Below, one piece after another: positions 53,025 through 63,843 of a stretch of DNA of 64,000 nucleotides; positions within the stretch are counted from its first letter, which is position 1; every line of letters begins with the position of its first letter. Location of the stretch: positions 92,781,729 through 92,845,728 of the forward strand of contig JBCNJP010000010.1 of the NCBI GenBank assembly GCA_039602395.1, written 5' to 3'. Position numbers and translations under genes: made by a program. The notes below the pieces were generated by a model that saw only the letters and a program-made list of their open reading frames with translations, was not told the DNA's origin and did no database searches. This DNA comes from Deinandra increscens subsp. villosa. Its lineage: Eukaryota > Streptophyta > Magnoliopsida > Asterales > Asteraceae.

Positions 53025-56000
53025 TCAACTCTGAGGTGAAGCTTTGGCAGCTGCACCACCACTAGGTGGAGTAGCTTGCGGAGGTGCTGGAGGAGCAGCA
53101 GCGGCATCACCAGAATACGCGGTGGTAGGTGCTGGTTGAGGATAACCGCTGCCATATGAGCTTCCATATGCCGGTGGCGGTTGTCCGTATGGTGCTTGAG
53201 AATACCCACCGGCACCATAAGCAGGTGGCTGAGCATAACCGCCAGCGTAAGGAGCTGGTTGCGCATAAGCACCTTGTGGAGACGGTTGAGTCTGTTGTCC
53301 ATAAGTCGGTGTAACGGGTGGCTTCTGTGTTGGAGGTGGTCCATAACCACCATATCCAGAAGGCGGCTGGGCCACATAGCCTGGCTGAGTAGGCTGCACA
53401 TAACCAGATTGAGGTGCAGATGTCAGTGGTGGCGCTTGATTGGCAGAATCACCCTGAGCTCCATATGAACCACTTTGTCCTTTAGTGCTTTCACTAGAAG
53501 TGTTATATCCAGATGTTGGATTAGCATAACCTTGTTGACCATAACCCCCTTGTGGCTGACCATATCCAGATTGAGGAGCTCCATATCCTCCATATCCATC
53601 TTGACCATAAGTTTGACCTTGTTGGCTGTAGCCATACGTTTCGGCATCCGTAGGGCCCGTTGGACCACCAGGAGGTTTAGTTTGTGGGGCTTGTTGCTGG
53701 TTGTAATAGTCATAACCACCACCCCCCTGTGCGGTTTGCTGAGCTGGTGCAGCTCCAGCTGCTGACTGGTCCCAGCCAGTGGCGTATCCACCTGAAGTTT
53801 GCTGACCAGAATATCCACCGTATGGTGGTTGGGTATATTGACCAGGGTATCCTCCAGCTTGTGTGTAACCATAACCCTGTTGCTGCATTTGTAGACCAGG
53901 TGGGGCCGAATTTGTTTGGGGTCGAGCTTGGTAGCCTTGTTGTGAATACCCACCACTGCCCATTGGATTTCTCAAACGATTCTACACAAGCATCATTATA
54001 TCAGATAAACCAAGAAACCACAAGATAAACAAGCATGTAGTACCAATTTCGAATTACTATACTAGCATATAATAAATAAAACTATAAAATCCAAAAACAA
54101 GTAGCACATGTATATCAAGAAAAAAACACAAACATATTAATTAGGTATTCATTATTTGACAGGTTTAGGTGCCTACATACCGTAAGGGCCGTTTGGTATT
54201 ACCGAGAGAGATACTCCAGCAGACGCCCGTCCTCTCCCTATTCGAAGTGAATGTATACAAAACAAAACGCAGAACTATATACAATCTTCACAAAATATAA
54301 TATGACAAACCCTTAATCGTTGCTAAGACGACCAAATCTAGATATCAACCCTACTCAAATAATATCATAATGAAATAAAGTTACAGTCTGATAGACATTT
54401 AATACTATTAACCTCAAATCTCCGTAACAGTAATATATTTCAGGTTCTAAAAGGAAGAATTAGTGCCATACCATGTAATTCCATGCTTCTCAATTACCTA
54501 AAAAATACAATTACCCAAAATATCCATTTTCATAACAAAGAATTATATTTTGATGTTTTATCTGAAATAAAAAAAGCATGGTATTCAGCCTAAGTAAAAA
54601 ACTGTAAGTGTGCTCGCCAATGTTCCAGCAGCCCTGCAGACGTAATCCTATATACAAAAAGCCTCGTCGGTTCAACATGGGTATGGAAAGATATGTATCC
54701 ACACACATTTACCGTTCAATCCAGGATATATTACGCCATATAAGTGCTTTGGATTCTAGCCGCCAGATGAATCAGAGAGCTGAAGCAGCACCAGCAAAAT
54801 CTGCAACCTCAGATTTGACAAGTGGAATATATGGAAGAGAAGTAGGGGGAGGCAATCTCTAAATAGTCAGTGAATTACAAAGATTGTGGATTATTATGTT
54901 GATCTCAATAATAATTTTGGTCAAGCTAAAAATGGACTCTTATCATTTACCGGAAAAATGACGAAATGTGATAAAGAAAAAGACAAAATCAATAGCACAA
55001 ACTAGACCACACCTTAAATTGGCAAGGTTGTGGAATCAGATTGAAAAATAGATCAGATTTGAACTACTACAACCATCAGATTCACATATTAATCATATCA
55101 CAGCAATCGAAGTATACAGTTATATATCCATGTAATACTAAAGATACACCAGCATACACATGAATAAACGCTACTTAAAAGCTAGTAAAATTTAGCATGT
55201 GGTTTCTGAACCAAACATATGCTAGGTCCAATTGCATATAAACACATACCTCGCTGATTACTTCATTAACTAGCTGTTTCGCAGCCTCAATCTGCTCAGC
55301 AGATCCATTTATTTGTACGGTCCTTTCTGTTGATGTATCACCAGGAGGCAGGTGCAGAGGTATCACCTGATAATATACAATATTTTCAGATATGATTTTG
55401 AACTTGTTAATTTGATGATCAATATATATATATATATATATTAGAAGAACTCTATGAAAGTGAAGTTAATATAGAATTTGGATAAACCTGAATACGAGCT
55501 CCAGAACTGGCTTGCATACTCTTTATGGTCTCACCCCCTTTACCAATAATAAGACCAACCTAGAAACATAAAGCAAAAAATCATAACAATTACAAAGCAA
55601 GTGTAACAAATGTACACTAACAATTAACCAGCTTCAAGCACAAAGTACCTTGTTGTTGGCCACTTGCATCACAAATTGTTCAGCCCCACCTTGCTGACCA
55701 GGTAACCGTCTAGAAACTATGCCAGAACCTCCTGACTCAGCCTGAATCACAAAACCAATAAGTTTGAACATCTAAATTTACATGTGCTAGTCCAACCATA
55801 CAACAATATACCAGTTCGTGCTATTGACTAGCATAAGACATAAATTAAACATCAATAATGAATAAAATAAATTTAAAAGAATATCAACTATACTGATGGC
55901 ATAGTGTTTTAAAACTTGAGTTTTCACATACCTCAGCAAGCACATCTTTTATCAGTTGTTCGGCTTGTGCTATAGATTCTGAAGAACCTGATATCTCAAC

Positions 56001-56801
56001 TGCTCTGGTAAGTGAATTAGGATCTGCATCCATATCTCTGGTAATCTGAATCTTTGCTCCAGATTGTAGCTGAAGGTATTTTATAGTCTCTCCACCTTTA
56101 CCAATAATCACACCTACCCTTCCATTTGGTATTTCAATCTTTTTACTTGAGTTTCCATAACCATAAGCAGAAGGCATGGAAAAAGTGGATGAATAAGGCT
56201 TCTGTCCATATTCTGCATTTGATAAATGATAAACATTACGAGATAGCCTAAACTAACATTCAAAGCTATATCTGAAAATGCAAAACACAACAGATCATCG
56301 TAATAACTCTTCTCAATTTGTTCAAACTCATGTAATTCAATGCAAAACTAGAATGTTAATTCTCGATTGAAGTTCATTTTTGGTCTAATCCACTCATAAG
56401 CTGTCATCGATGTAACAATCACAACCATAAACCATACAGATAAATAGCAAGTGAATATCTGAGAAAGGAATCGAACCTGTAGGAGCAGAACTGAAACCCT
56501 TGCCGTCATTAGAATCGTATCCTCCGCCGTTTTCAAACTTAGGGCGTTTTGCCTCCGCGTTGTTGAAGATGCGAGCAGCGATCTCTTGAGCCCTCTGCTT
56601 AGCCAGCTCGATCTCGTCTACAGGTGGAGGTACGCTGTTGTACGCTGAGGCGGAATCAGAGGAGTGTGGAGGGATAATGGGAGCGGAAAATCCGGTTTGT
56701 CGACGGGCGGCTGAGGGCGGAGGTGCGGTGGTGGAGTCATCGTACTTGCGTTTAGCGGTGGCGAAGTCTCCGCCGGATGAATACTGTGCTTCCTCAGCCA
56801 T
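53025..56801 (-). CDS. KH-domain RNA-binding protein (FUBP-like) with a Gly/Tyr/Gln-rich tail
   Basis: Six exons: 56801-56477, 56212-55932, 55741-55649, 55559-55488, 55366-55250, 53981-53025; all GT/AG with matching phases, 614 residues. MAEEAQYSSGG starts an Ala/Pro-rich N-terminus with ELAKQRAQEIAARIF near residue 65. KH1 (KIEIPNGRVGVIIGKGGETI, near 130-200) and KH2 (VMQVANNKVGLIIGKGGETI, near 225-305) both keep the GKGG loop that grips single-stranded nucleic acid; the exon-3/4 border cuts KH2 just before VGLIIG. The last exon encodes about 318 residues rich in Gly, Tyr, Gln and Pro with repeated YGQ / GGYGQ, prion-like and likely able to phase-separate. The layout matches plant homologues of far-upstream-element-binding proteins (relatives of At4g10070/At1g33680), nuclear or cytoplasmic RNA-binding proteins. 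It appears intact and is the clearest host gene here. The exon junctions are my own reading of splice sites. Confidence 0.9.
53982..55249 (-). other. Long last intron of the KH gene
   Basis: 1,268 bp, donor GAG|GTATGT and acceptor TGTGTAG|AATCGT; the other introns are 70-260 bp. It is AT-rich with no recognised element; 54600-54860 is slightly more GC-rich with an 84-codon plus-strand frame that has no recognisable homology. Confidence 0.7.
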
Positions 56802-56988
56802 TGAATTGAATCGCGTAGAGATGAAGAGGGTTAAGAAAACCCTAGAAATACTTCAGGATTCGTAACCACTTGTCCAAGATTCGGGTGGTTATTGGATCGG
56901 TTTGGTTATCCGGGTTGAAATTGAAAATCGAATAAATAAAGGGTCGTTATAATCACACAATGAAAAGTGATAAAAATAACACAATCAG

Positions 56989-57137
56989 TACGATCGTTTT
57001 GGTCAAAACGATTTTGGGTTAGGATCGTTTCTGGTTGAAACGACTGTATAGAATTTTATAGTCGACATTAATAAGTTAGTAACCAATCAAATCAATATAT
57101 TATATAAGGGGTCGTTTTGATCCAAACGATCGTGGGT
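56989..57137. repeat. ACGATCGTTTTGG-type palindromic words upstream of the KH gene
   Basis: ACGATCGTTTTGGTCAAAAC, GGATCGTTTCTGGTTGAAAC and GGTCGTTTTGATCCAAACGA lie within 150 bp, 190-340 bp before the KH start codon. Each is a near-palindrome around TCGTTTTGATC/CAAAACGA. They could be promoter sites or the remnant of a small inverted-repeat transposon. Confidence 0.6.
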
Positions 57138-57221
57138 ATATTTTTTTAAATTTTCAATTGATTGCGTTGAATGACTTGATTTGATATAAAGTTATATCCA
57201 AACGTGTTTGTATATAACTTT

Positions 57222-57566
57222 TCTTTAATTCTAATAAAGCATTAAATTGGTGTCACATGTCTCATTTCTAGGATGTCCACATAAGCATTGGCACATGTCA
57301 AAACCACATTCAAGTATTAATTTATTAGATTATCAATTAAGTATAGTTACCAATTTTATCAAAACTAAATTTCCATTTAAAAAAAATTGACAAACTTAAT
57401 GTGAATTTGATAAATTTACTCAATAATTTGATTATTTTAAGAAAACTAATCAACAATTTGTCAAACATAATAAATTTGATTATTTTAACATTGTTTTTTT
57501 TTTAATTTTTTATATGTGTCTAATATTATAAACTCAACCCGTGTAATACACGGGTTAATAACCTAG
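57222..57566 (+). mobile_element. Small non-autonomous Helitron 3
   Basis: Starts TCTTTAATTCTAATAAAGC, ends CTAG with hairpin CCCGTGTAATACACGGG. Same family as 17738-18133. Confidence 0.8.
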
Positions 57567-57569
57567 TAA

Positions 57570-57977
57570 TCCTAATAAAGCACTAAAAATGATTGATACA
57601 TATATTCTTTTTAATGTGTCCACATCACCAATAGCACATGTCAAGACCACACTCAATTATCAATTTATTAAATTATCAATTAAAACTAATTACCATCTTT
57701 GTCCAAATTTAATTTTCATTTTACAAAATTTGACAAACTTTGTAGATTTGATAAATTTATTCAATAATTTATTTGAGTCTTTTTAAGGCAACCAATCAAC
57801 AATTTATCAAACATAATACATTTCTTTAATGTATTAAATTATCAATTGATATTTTATATTGAATTTCATAATAAATTACGTCATTTATAATTTTCAAATT
57901 TTGTAACTATCTTTTTATATTTATTTAATATTATAAATCTAAACTCAACCCGTGTAGTACACGGGTTACTAACCTAG
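57570..57977 (+). mobile_element. Small non-autonomous Helitron 4, tandem to Helitron 3
   Basis: Starts A|TCCTAATAAAGCACTAAAAA three bases after the end of Helitron 3 and ends CTAG|T with hairpin CCCGTGTAGTACACGGG. The pair is head-to-tail. Confidence 0.85.
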
Positions 57978-57989
57978 TATATATATATG

Positions 57990-58489
57990 NNNNNNNNNNN
58001 NNNNNNNNNNNNNNNNNNNNNNNNNNNNNNNNNNNNNNNNNNNNNNNNNNNNNNNNNNNNNNNNNNNNNNNNNNNNNNNNNNNNNNNNNNNNNNNNNNNN
58101 NNNNNNNNNNNNNNNNNNNNNNNNNNNNNNNNNNNNNNNNNNNNNNNNNNNNNNNNNNNNNNNNNNNNNNNNNNNNNNNNNNNNNNNNNNNNNNNNNNNN
58201 NNNNNNNNNNNNNNNNNNNNNNNNNNNNNNNNNNNNNNNNNNNNNNNNNNNNNNNNNNNNNNNNNNNNNNNNNNNNNNNNNNNNNNNNNNNNNNNNNNNN
58301 NNNNNNNNNNNNNNNNNNNNNNNNNNNNNNNNNNNNNNNNNNNNNNNNNNNNNNNNNNNNNNNNNNNNNNNNNNNNNNNNNNNNNNNNNNNNNNNNNNNN
58401 NNNNNNNNNNNNNNNNNNNNNNNNNNNNNNNNNNNNNNNNNNNNNNNNNNNNNNNNNNNNNNNNNNNNNNNNNNNNNNNNNNNNNNNNN
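57990..58489. other. Assembly gap (500 N)
   Basis: Exactly 500 undetermined bases, a conventional placeholder. The missing sequence should include the rest of the 3' LTR of the gypsy element that follows. Confidence 0.98.
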
Positions 58490-59038
58490 CCGTGAAGTGA
58501 TATAATATTACCAACCTCCATTCCCAACCAAATAATTTCAGCCCGCACTTGCGTGGTCAGCCGAGTTTGCTTACATAGACATAAGGACCTCGAACGTATC
58601 ATGTAGCAAGGGGCGCGAGTCACCTTTCGGATCATGCATCGTCCCCCGACCGGGTGTCACAAGTCCGGCCTTTGGGATTTCGACTCCCCAGATGGTCTGT
58701 GATACGTAGAGCATGTTTGGTTCAAAAAATGAGTAATACACTTTCAATAAAAAGGGTTTTCATAAAGTCATTAAACACACCTTAAGCGAGCTTATATGGT
58801 TGTTAACCAACCCGCAAAAGGTTTGTTACTTCCTAAGTAAGTATAAGAGTTTAGCCAAGCATGGCTTTAAAGATTTGCTTAAGACAAGAAGAAAGATTTA
58901 TAGACAAATACTTCGCAAAAACTACTTAAGTTATATTTCTTATAAACTTGACTTACAAAAACATAAAAACGCCAAATGGCTCAATACAAGGGGGAGAAAG
59001 GAAAGATTTGATCAAAGTGGAATGAAGGCTTTGGGGGG

Positions 59039-59048
59039 TATTTATAGG
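59039..59048 (-). promoter_or_regulatory. TATA box in the gypsy LTR
   Basis: The reverse complement reads CTATAAATACC, about 20 bp downstream (element sense) of the last word of the cluster; likely the U3 promoter. Confidence 0.5.
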
Positions 59049-59062
59049 CAGATTCTGGAATT

Positions 59063-59329
59063 TGGCACTGGACGTGCCATCAGGGCCACGGGGCGTGTCT
59101 TTGGAGGCACGGGGCGTGCTGTGTCAGGCCGGTGATCTTCAAATCTTCGAGCATCAAGAGCACGGGGCATGTTGCTGTGGGAACGGGCGTGTATTCAGAG
59201 GCACAGGGCGTGCTGAATCAGTAGGCTTTCAGAGGCACGGGGCGTGTTAAGTCAGAAGGCTTTTAGACCCATAATAGTCAATTTTAGTGTAGCACGGCCC
59301 GTGCCAAAGTATGGCATGGGGTGTGTTGA
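59063..59329 (-). repeat. U3 cluster of GGCACGGGGCGTGCT-type words
   Basis: About nine variants (GGCACTGGACGTGCC, CCACGGGGCGTGTC, GGCACGGGGCGTGCT, GAGCACGGGGCATGTTG, GGCACAGGGCGTGCTG, GCACGGCCCGTGCC) lie within 267 bp, separated by irregular spacers. Most are imperfect palindromes around GCACGGGGCGTGC. The cluster lies upstream of the TATA box in element sense. Confidence 0.8.
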
Positions 59330-59766
59330 CCACAAAATCATCTTCCACTCGCCGAGATACTCATAATTCACTACTCATGGGTCCCGTAACTCATTTTCTA
59401 GCCCAAGATATGCGTCCGCGAAGTTTAGGGCATTTCCTGACCGCACCGATGTCTTTCAGCAGTTGCGCTTCGAGGTGTGGTTGAGTTTTGGGGTTACCAC
59501 TTTGTCATGACTCGAGAGAAGGTCGTATGAGGGCATCATGTCCGTCTTGCAAGGTCGTAGCTTAGTTATTGGCACAAAATCAGGAAGTCTTCATATTTTC
59601 TTCATTTTTTAGCGTTCCTGACTTCTTTTGTGATTTTCACCTGGATTACACTGAAAAACTAAAAAGGAAACAATATCATATTGTTATGATAATAGTTAGT
59701 CAGATATAACCTGGATGTGAGGAATATTTGATATAGAAATATGTATATTTTAGCGCATATCAAACA

Positions 59767-61439
59767 TCCCCACACTTGAACCTTTGCTTGTCCTCAAGCA
59801 AAACTCTATAAATGAGGCCTGACACATCCCAAAAGTTTATCAATTCGTCGAATCAAGATTCCAGGCACTATAAACACCGTTCCTCCATTTATTTTCCAAC
59901 TTGTCTTTCATTTAATTTTTATTTTTTTCATTTGTTGAAATATAAACAATTATGACAAGCCTACTTACAAGTGTAATTTTTACACAAACTTATATACCTC
60001 ACAAGTGATCACTAACTGTCGGGGTATTGATTTGTATATTTGGGGGTGAACACTCATACCTAGGTGAAAACAAGTAGAGAGTATAGGCTTGACACGCAAT
60101 CGAACCTCCACAGATCTAATCAGAAATCACATAATTATCATGAGGTCTTAAAAGGGTAGGCTTGGGGTTAGGGTGTGGATATTTTATTTGAAAAGGGGTA
60201 AAAAGCATAAATAGCGGTCTTTTTGGGACTTCCCGTTTTTGTGTGACTTTCTTCTAAAGAATCTTTTAAGAGCATCCCTAGATTGCTCTTAAGGAGTTTA
60301 TCCCCTTTATTCCATCATTTTCTGTTTTTTTTGTTTGTTTGTTTCTTTGTTTGTTTGACAAAGGATTGCAAAATCCAGGACCCGTCTTGGACTTTTCACA
60401 TTTTATTGAGTATGAGAAGAATAGTCACAATTGGGTTTTTGAAAAAGAACCGCTTTTTACTAAAATAAGGGGTGTAAAATAAAAAAGGCTATGGGGGGTT
60501 TTTAGGGTATTTTGCAAAGGGTGTTTATTTTGCAAATTGATTGGGATGAAGAAACGAAAAGGTTTAGTCTCAAAGGGGTTTACTAGGGGAATATTTTTGG
60601 GGTAAGAAAGGAGACGAGGAGCAGAAAGGTGGAAATCCTAGGTGTCTCAATCCTTTAATTATGTGGCCTCTGATTTTGTCCATCTCGGGACGTATTATCG
60701 TGTCAAGTTCTACCTCTACTGAATTACCTGGGTTTCTCTCAGAATCAAAAGAAGAAACGAGCATGTGTATAGGTGATCATGTCATATAGGCTCAAATCCT
60801 CACTGAAAATGGGGGAAGGGGAAAATATAAGTTGTATACAAATAAATGGAGGTGACTTTTACGTACACGGTTTCTTGAAGAAAAAACGAATTTTCAAAAA
60901 ATTTGACCATTACAGAGGCCATTTTATTTCCAAACGAGTTTTGTGTAAGGCTTGAATATGGACAAACAAAAACTCAAGACTTGCGGTATCCCGTCCCCAC
61001 ACTTAAATTGCACATTGCCCTCAATGTGCCCGCGCGTAAGCAAAAAGAGAAACAATGAAAAATAAAGAGTGAAAGGAAATGAGAAATTAGACATGGCGTC
61101 CCCACACTTAGTCTTTTTCGGGCACCATGCTTTACCTGACATTCCCGTCCAGCAAGATTATAGATACACTTACTTCCTTCATACTGCTCAACACAGAAAC
61201 CTACAAAAGAAATAAAAACATAATATCCTAATGTTGGAGGTTTTGGTTGTTTGTTGGCGTTTTTGTAGTAACAGAAGTGTTAATACAAAGCCGCGCCGGG
61301 CGACCCAAGACTTCCAACTTATTTATAAAAAAAGAAAAACATAACAGCTTGGTTTATTTACGGGTCCCAAGTTCGACCCGGTTTTTATTTTACCGTTTAT
61401 CAGGTGGCTTTTCTTTGATTCGCTTCCCACTCGTTCCGG
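59767..61439 (-). other. 3' non-coding internal region of the gypsy derivative
   Basis: No intact protein. Three polypurine-like AGTGTGGGGA sites occur on the element strand, next to the LTR (59777-59767) and at about 61003-60994 and 61097-61088. The sequence TTGCTTGAGGACAAGCAAAG just upstream of the first is typical of the pol-end/PPT region of Tat and Athila elements. Confidence 0.5.
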
Positions 61440-62141
61440 TTAATTTTTTTTTCCTTTCATCATCAGATTGGAAAATCTGATAAAAATTTCATAATAAGTT
61501 TTCAAAATTTGGAACGAGTCGGGCCACCAAAATGTATACTTACCTGCACTAGATCTGGCGGTTGATTTATCTTTGTCTTCCTTTGATGGGTGCGCATAAA
61601 TGATCACAGGCATTTGTGATTGTGGATACTCAAGGTGCTCGGGGAGCTCCTTGAGCTCAAGAGAAGGTGGTTCTTCAGTGGATGATCTATTAAGGTGCTC
61701 CGTTTCTTGATCGATGTCTTCAGCTGGATGGATGGGCTCCGAAGGGGTTCCTTCAGGAGGCCGAGCCTCTTCCGTCAAGTTCTTCAGGGGGATTACTTCA
61801 TCTTCTTCTGAGTGCCAAGGAGCATCGTCTTTAGAGGGATGTTGGAGTGCTAACTTTACCTCCATGGATAACTCGTTGCCTCCGAGTTGCTGGTTGTTTG
61901 CTGGTTCTTCTTGGATGGCGTCCCATCGTTTGAAGGGAGCCGAAGTTGTTGCGTCCAACTGCTTCATCTCTAAACAATTAAAACTAGATGTCCCGGGAGC
62001 TTTTTGAGCTTCCTCTTTTAGGATGACTTCTTGGTTTACACGATTTCGTGCTTCATTTTCTTCCGCCCATATTCTTTTGAAGTACTCTTCTATGATCTTG
62101 ATGTGTTCTAACATTTTTTTGTGTTGTTTCTTCAAGGTCAC
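61440..62141 (-). pseudogene. Gag-pol linker remnant of the gypsy derivative
   Basis: 233 codons from ATG at 62141. The N-terminus is Lys/Glu-rich and helical; the middle is Glu/Pro-rich. The segment EPPSLELKELPEHLEY...MPVII (about 61670-61600) matches the stretch that precedes the reverse transcriptase in Tat/Athila polyproteins (usual form LELKPLPxHLxYAxL...LPVIIA). After it the RT should begin, but the frame runs into unrelated Trp/Phe-rich codons and stops, so RT, RNase H and integrase have been deleted. A non-autonomous element or a decayed fragment are equally possible. Function none expected; gag core not recognised upstream. Confidence 0.6.
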
Positions 62142-62700
62142 TTTTAGGAGGGGAAGAAGGTGTTTCTATTGTATATGGTGGGTAGTTATTTTTTATTTTT
62201 CAGGATGCTCATCGCTATACTGATTTTGACTACACCGTAAACAAAAGAAAGCGAAACCATGTATACACTTAGAAGTTGAAGGTGGAAATTCATCCTCCAC
62301 AACCGGCATTCTTATGTTTTCTTGTTCAAAGATGCAACACTCGCCATGGAAAATGTCACATCTAGGACAATATGAGTTGTGTTACTCGCAAGAATGCAGG
62401 CGTTATCACTAATATGTAACAATCCTGAGAGTAATGGGGACCGCCGCAGATTCTGCACCACCCAGATTGGGGACAACCATCATTATAACCGAAATATTCC
62501 TCCGGATATTGATCCATCCTTGAAATATTTCTCAGACAAATAAGGGGTTTGAAAGAAGAAAAATAAAAAAAGGTTAAAGAAAAAAAATAAAAATAAAAAT
62601 AAAAAGGTTAAAAGATAATTAAAAGTTTAAAGAAAAATAAAAAGAAAGTTTAAAAAAAAATAGGCCGTTAACTCGGATTTTTCTCAAAATCCTCGTTTGT

Positions 62701-62719
62701 GTCCCCGGCAACGGCGCCA
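62701..62719 (-). other. Primer-binding region of the gypsy derivative
   Basis: The reverse complement TGGCGCCGTTGCCGGGGAC is the primer-site sequence found in many plant Tat/Athila-group gypsy elements. It lies 10 bp inside the LTR end. Confidence 0.8.
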
Positions 62720-62729
62720 AAAAGCTTGG

Positions 62730-63725
62730 TGTGGTGTGGTGTGGTGTGTATACAAAATATGATATTATTTTATGACACTTTTTTAGCATTTGAAGCATTT
62801 AAATTTTATAAAACCTGATTTACTGACAACTACTATTTCACGAAATCATGGGCAAATGCATCCATCGTGGAGCAGTATAGTAGTGGTAAGTCGAATCGGG
62901 TCGATCAAGGACATAATGGAATGTGGGGATTTTAAAACTTTATCTTTGTTAACGTCTAACCAAATATATTTAGTATGAAAATGTTAAAGTAGACAAAAAT
63001 AAAAAAGAAGAAAAGAAAATAAAGATAAAATAAGATGGTGTTTTTACTTTTGCAAATCGAAGTTAGTATTACTTGGGAGAACTTACCAATGGTTGAGGAA
63101 GGTTAAACAAACACTTATAATATTGCTTAAGATTGTTCACTAGCATAAGATCAACCACCTTTCAGAATATTAGGCTGATTCACCATATAACTGCTAATCA
63201 TCTACGAGGAGTACGAATGACGAGGGAAGGTGCTGTTACTGAACAAACGAAGTGGTGTAACTCCACTTAGTTACGAGGTCCCTCAAACCGGCCGACTTAC
63301 CGTACTCGATACGTCGTCATGAACCAGCAGGGGAACAACCCTGCGTGCCGGATTATTTTATTATGAAAATTATCTTTTTAAGGGACTAAGGTCCGTTTCT
63401 TTCATACACCGCTCTCGCGCATGTACGTCCGGCGTAACCAGAGCCAAGTTCACAAACACGTACCATCTCAGCTTCCGTGAAGTGATAAAATACTACCAAC
63501 CTCCATTCCCAACCAAATACTTTCAGCCCGCACTTGCGTGGTCAGCCGAGTTTGCTTACATAGACATAAGGACCTCGAACGTATCATGTAGCAAGGGACG
63601 CGAGTCACCTTTCGGATCATGCATCGTCCCCCGACCGGGTGTCACAAGTCCGGCCTTTGGGATTTCGACTCCCCAGATGGTCTGTGATACGTAGAGCACG
63701 TTTGGTTCAGAAAATGAGTAATACA
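62730..63725 (-). repeat. 5' LTR of the gypsy derivative, U3 missing
   Basis: The inner end is CA (plus-strand TG at 62730) within a (GTGGT)n run. Homology with the 3' LTR stops sharply at 63725 (GAGTAATACA), so about 1 kb of U3, including promoter and word cluster, is missing. 63200-63700 is notably GC-rich. Confidence 0.7.
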
Positions 63726-63727
63726 TT

Positions 63728-63843
63728 GTGCAAATTTTAGAGATGGAGTTGGAGATGAAGAATCCATTGTGCAAATTTTACATAATCTCTATTCACCAAA
63801 GTGCAAATTTTAGAGATGGAGTTGGAAATGAAGAATCCATTGT
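63728..63843. repeat. Direct repeat flanking the truncated LTR
   Basis: GTGCAAATTTTAGAGATGGA...GAATCCATTGTG occurs at 63728-63771 and 63801-63844 with one or two differences. No gene is seen from 63845 to the window end. Confidence 0.75.

Larger units (their letters stand above)
58490..59766 (-). repeat. 3' LTR of the gypsy derivative (visible part)
   Basis: Starts TG at 59766 after AAGTGTGGGGA. It contains the word cluster (59063-59329) in U3 and the TATA box at 59039-59048. The last ~750 bp, present in the 5' LTR, fall in the gap; the full LTR would be about 2 kb. Confidence 0.65.
58490..63725 (-). mobile_element. Tat/Athila-like Ty3/gypsy derivative, incomplete
   Basis: On the minus strand: a truncated 5' LTR (63725-62730), primer site TGGCGCCGTTGCCGGGGAC (62719-62701), an internal region with one gag-pol linker ORF, a polypurine-like AAGTGTGGGGA (59777-59767), then a 3' LTR starting TGTTTGATATGCGC at 59766 and running into the gap. 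The block 58490-58740 matches 63477-63725 (about 2-3% difference by eye), confirming the two LTRs. The internal part is only about 2.9 kb and lacks reverse transcriptase and integrase. Confidence 0.75.

Noticed and set aside
53129..53956. Several long antisense and shifted frames over the last KH exon
   Set aside because: They are shadows of the repetitive Gly/Tyr/Gln codons of the true exon.
57931..58635. Three open frames across the N gap
   Set aside because: They consist almost wholly of undetermined bases.
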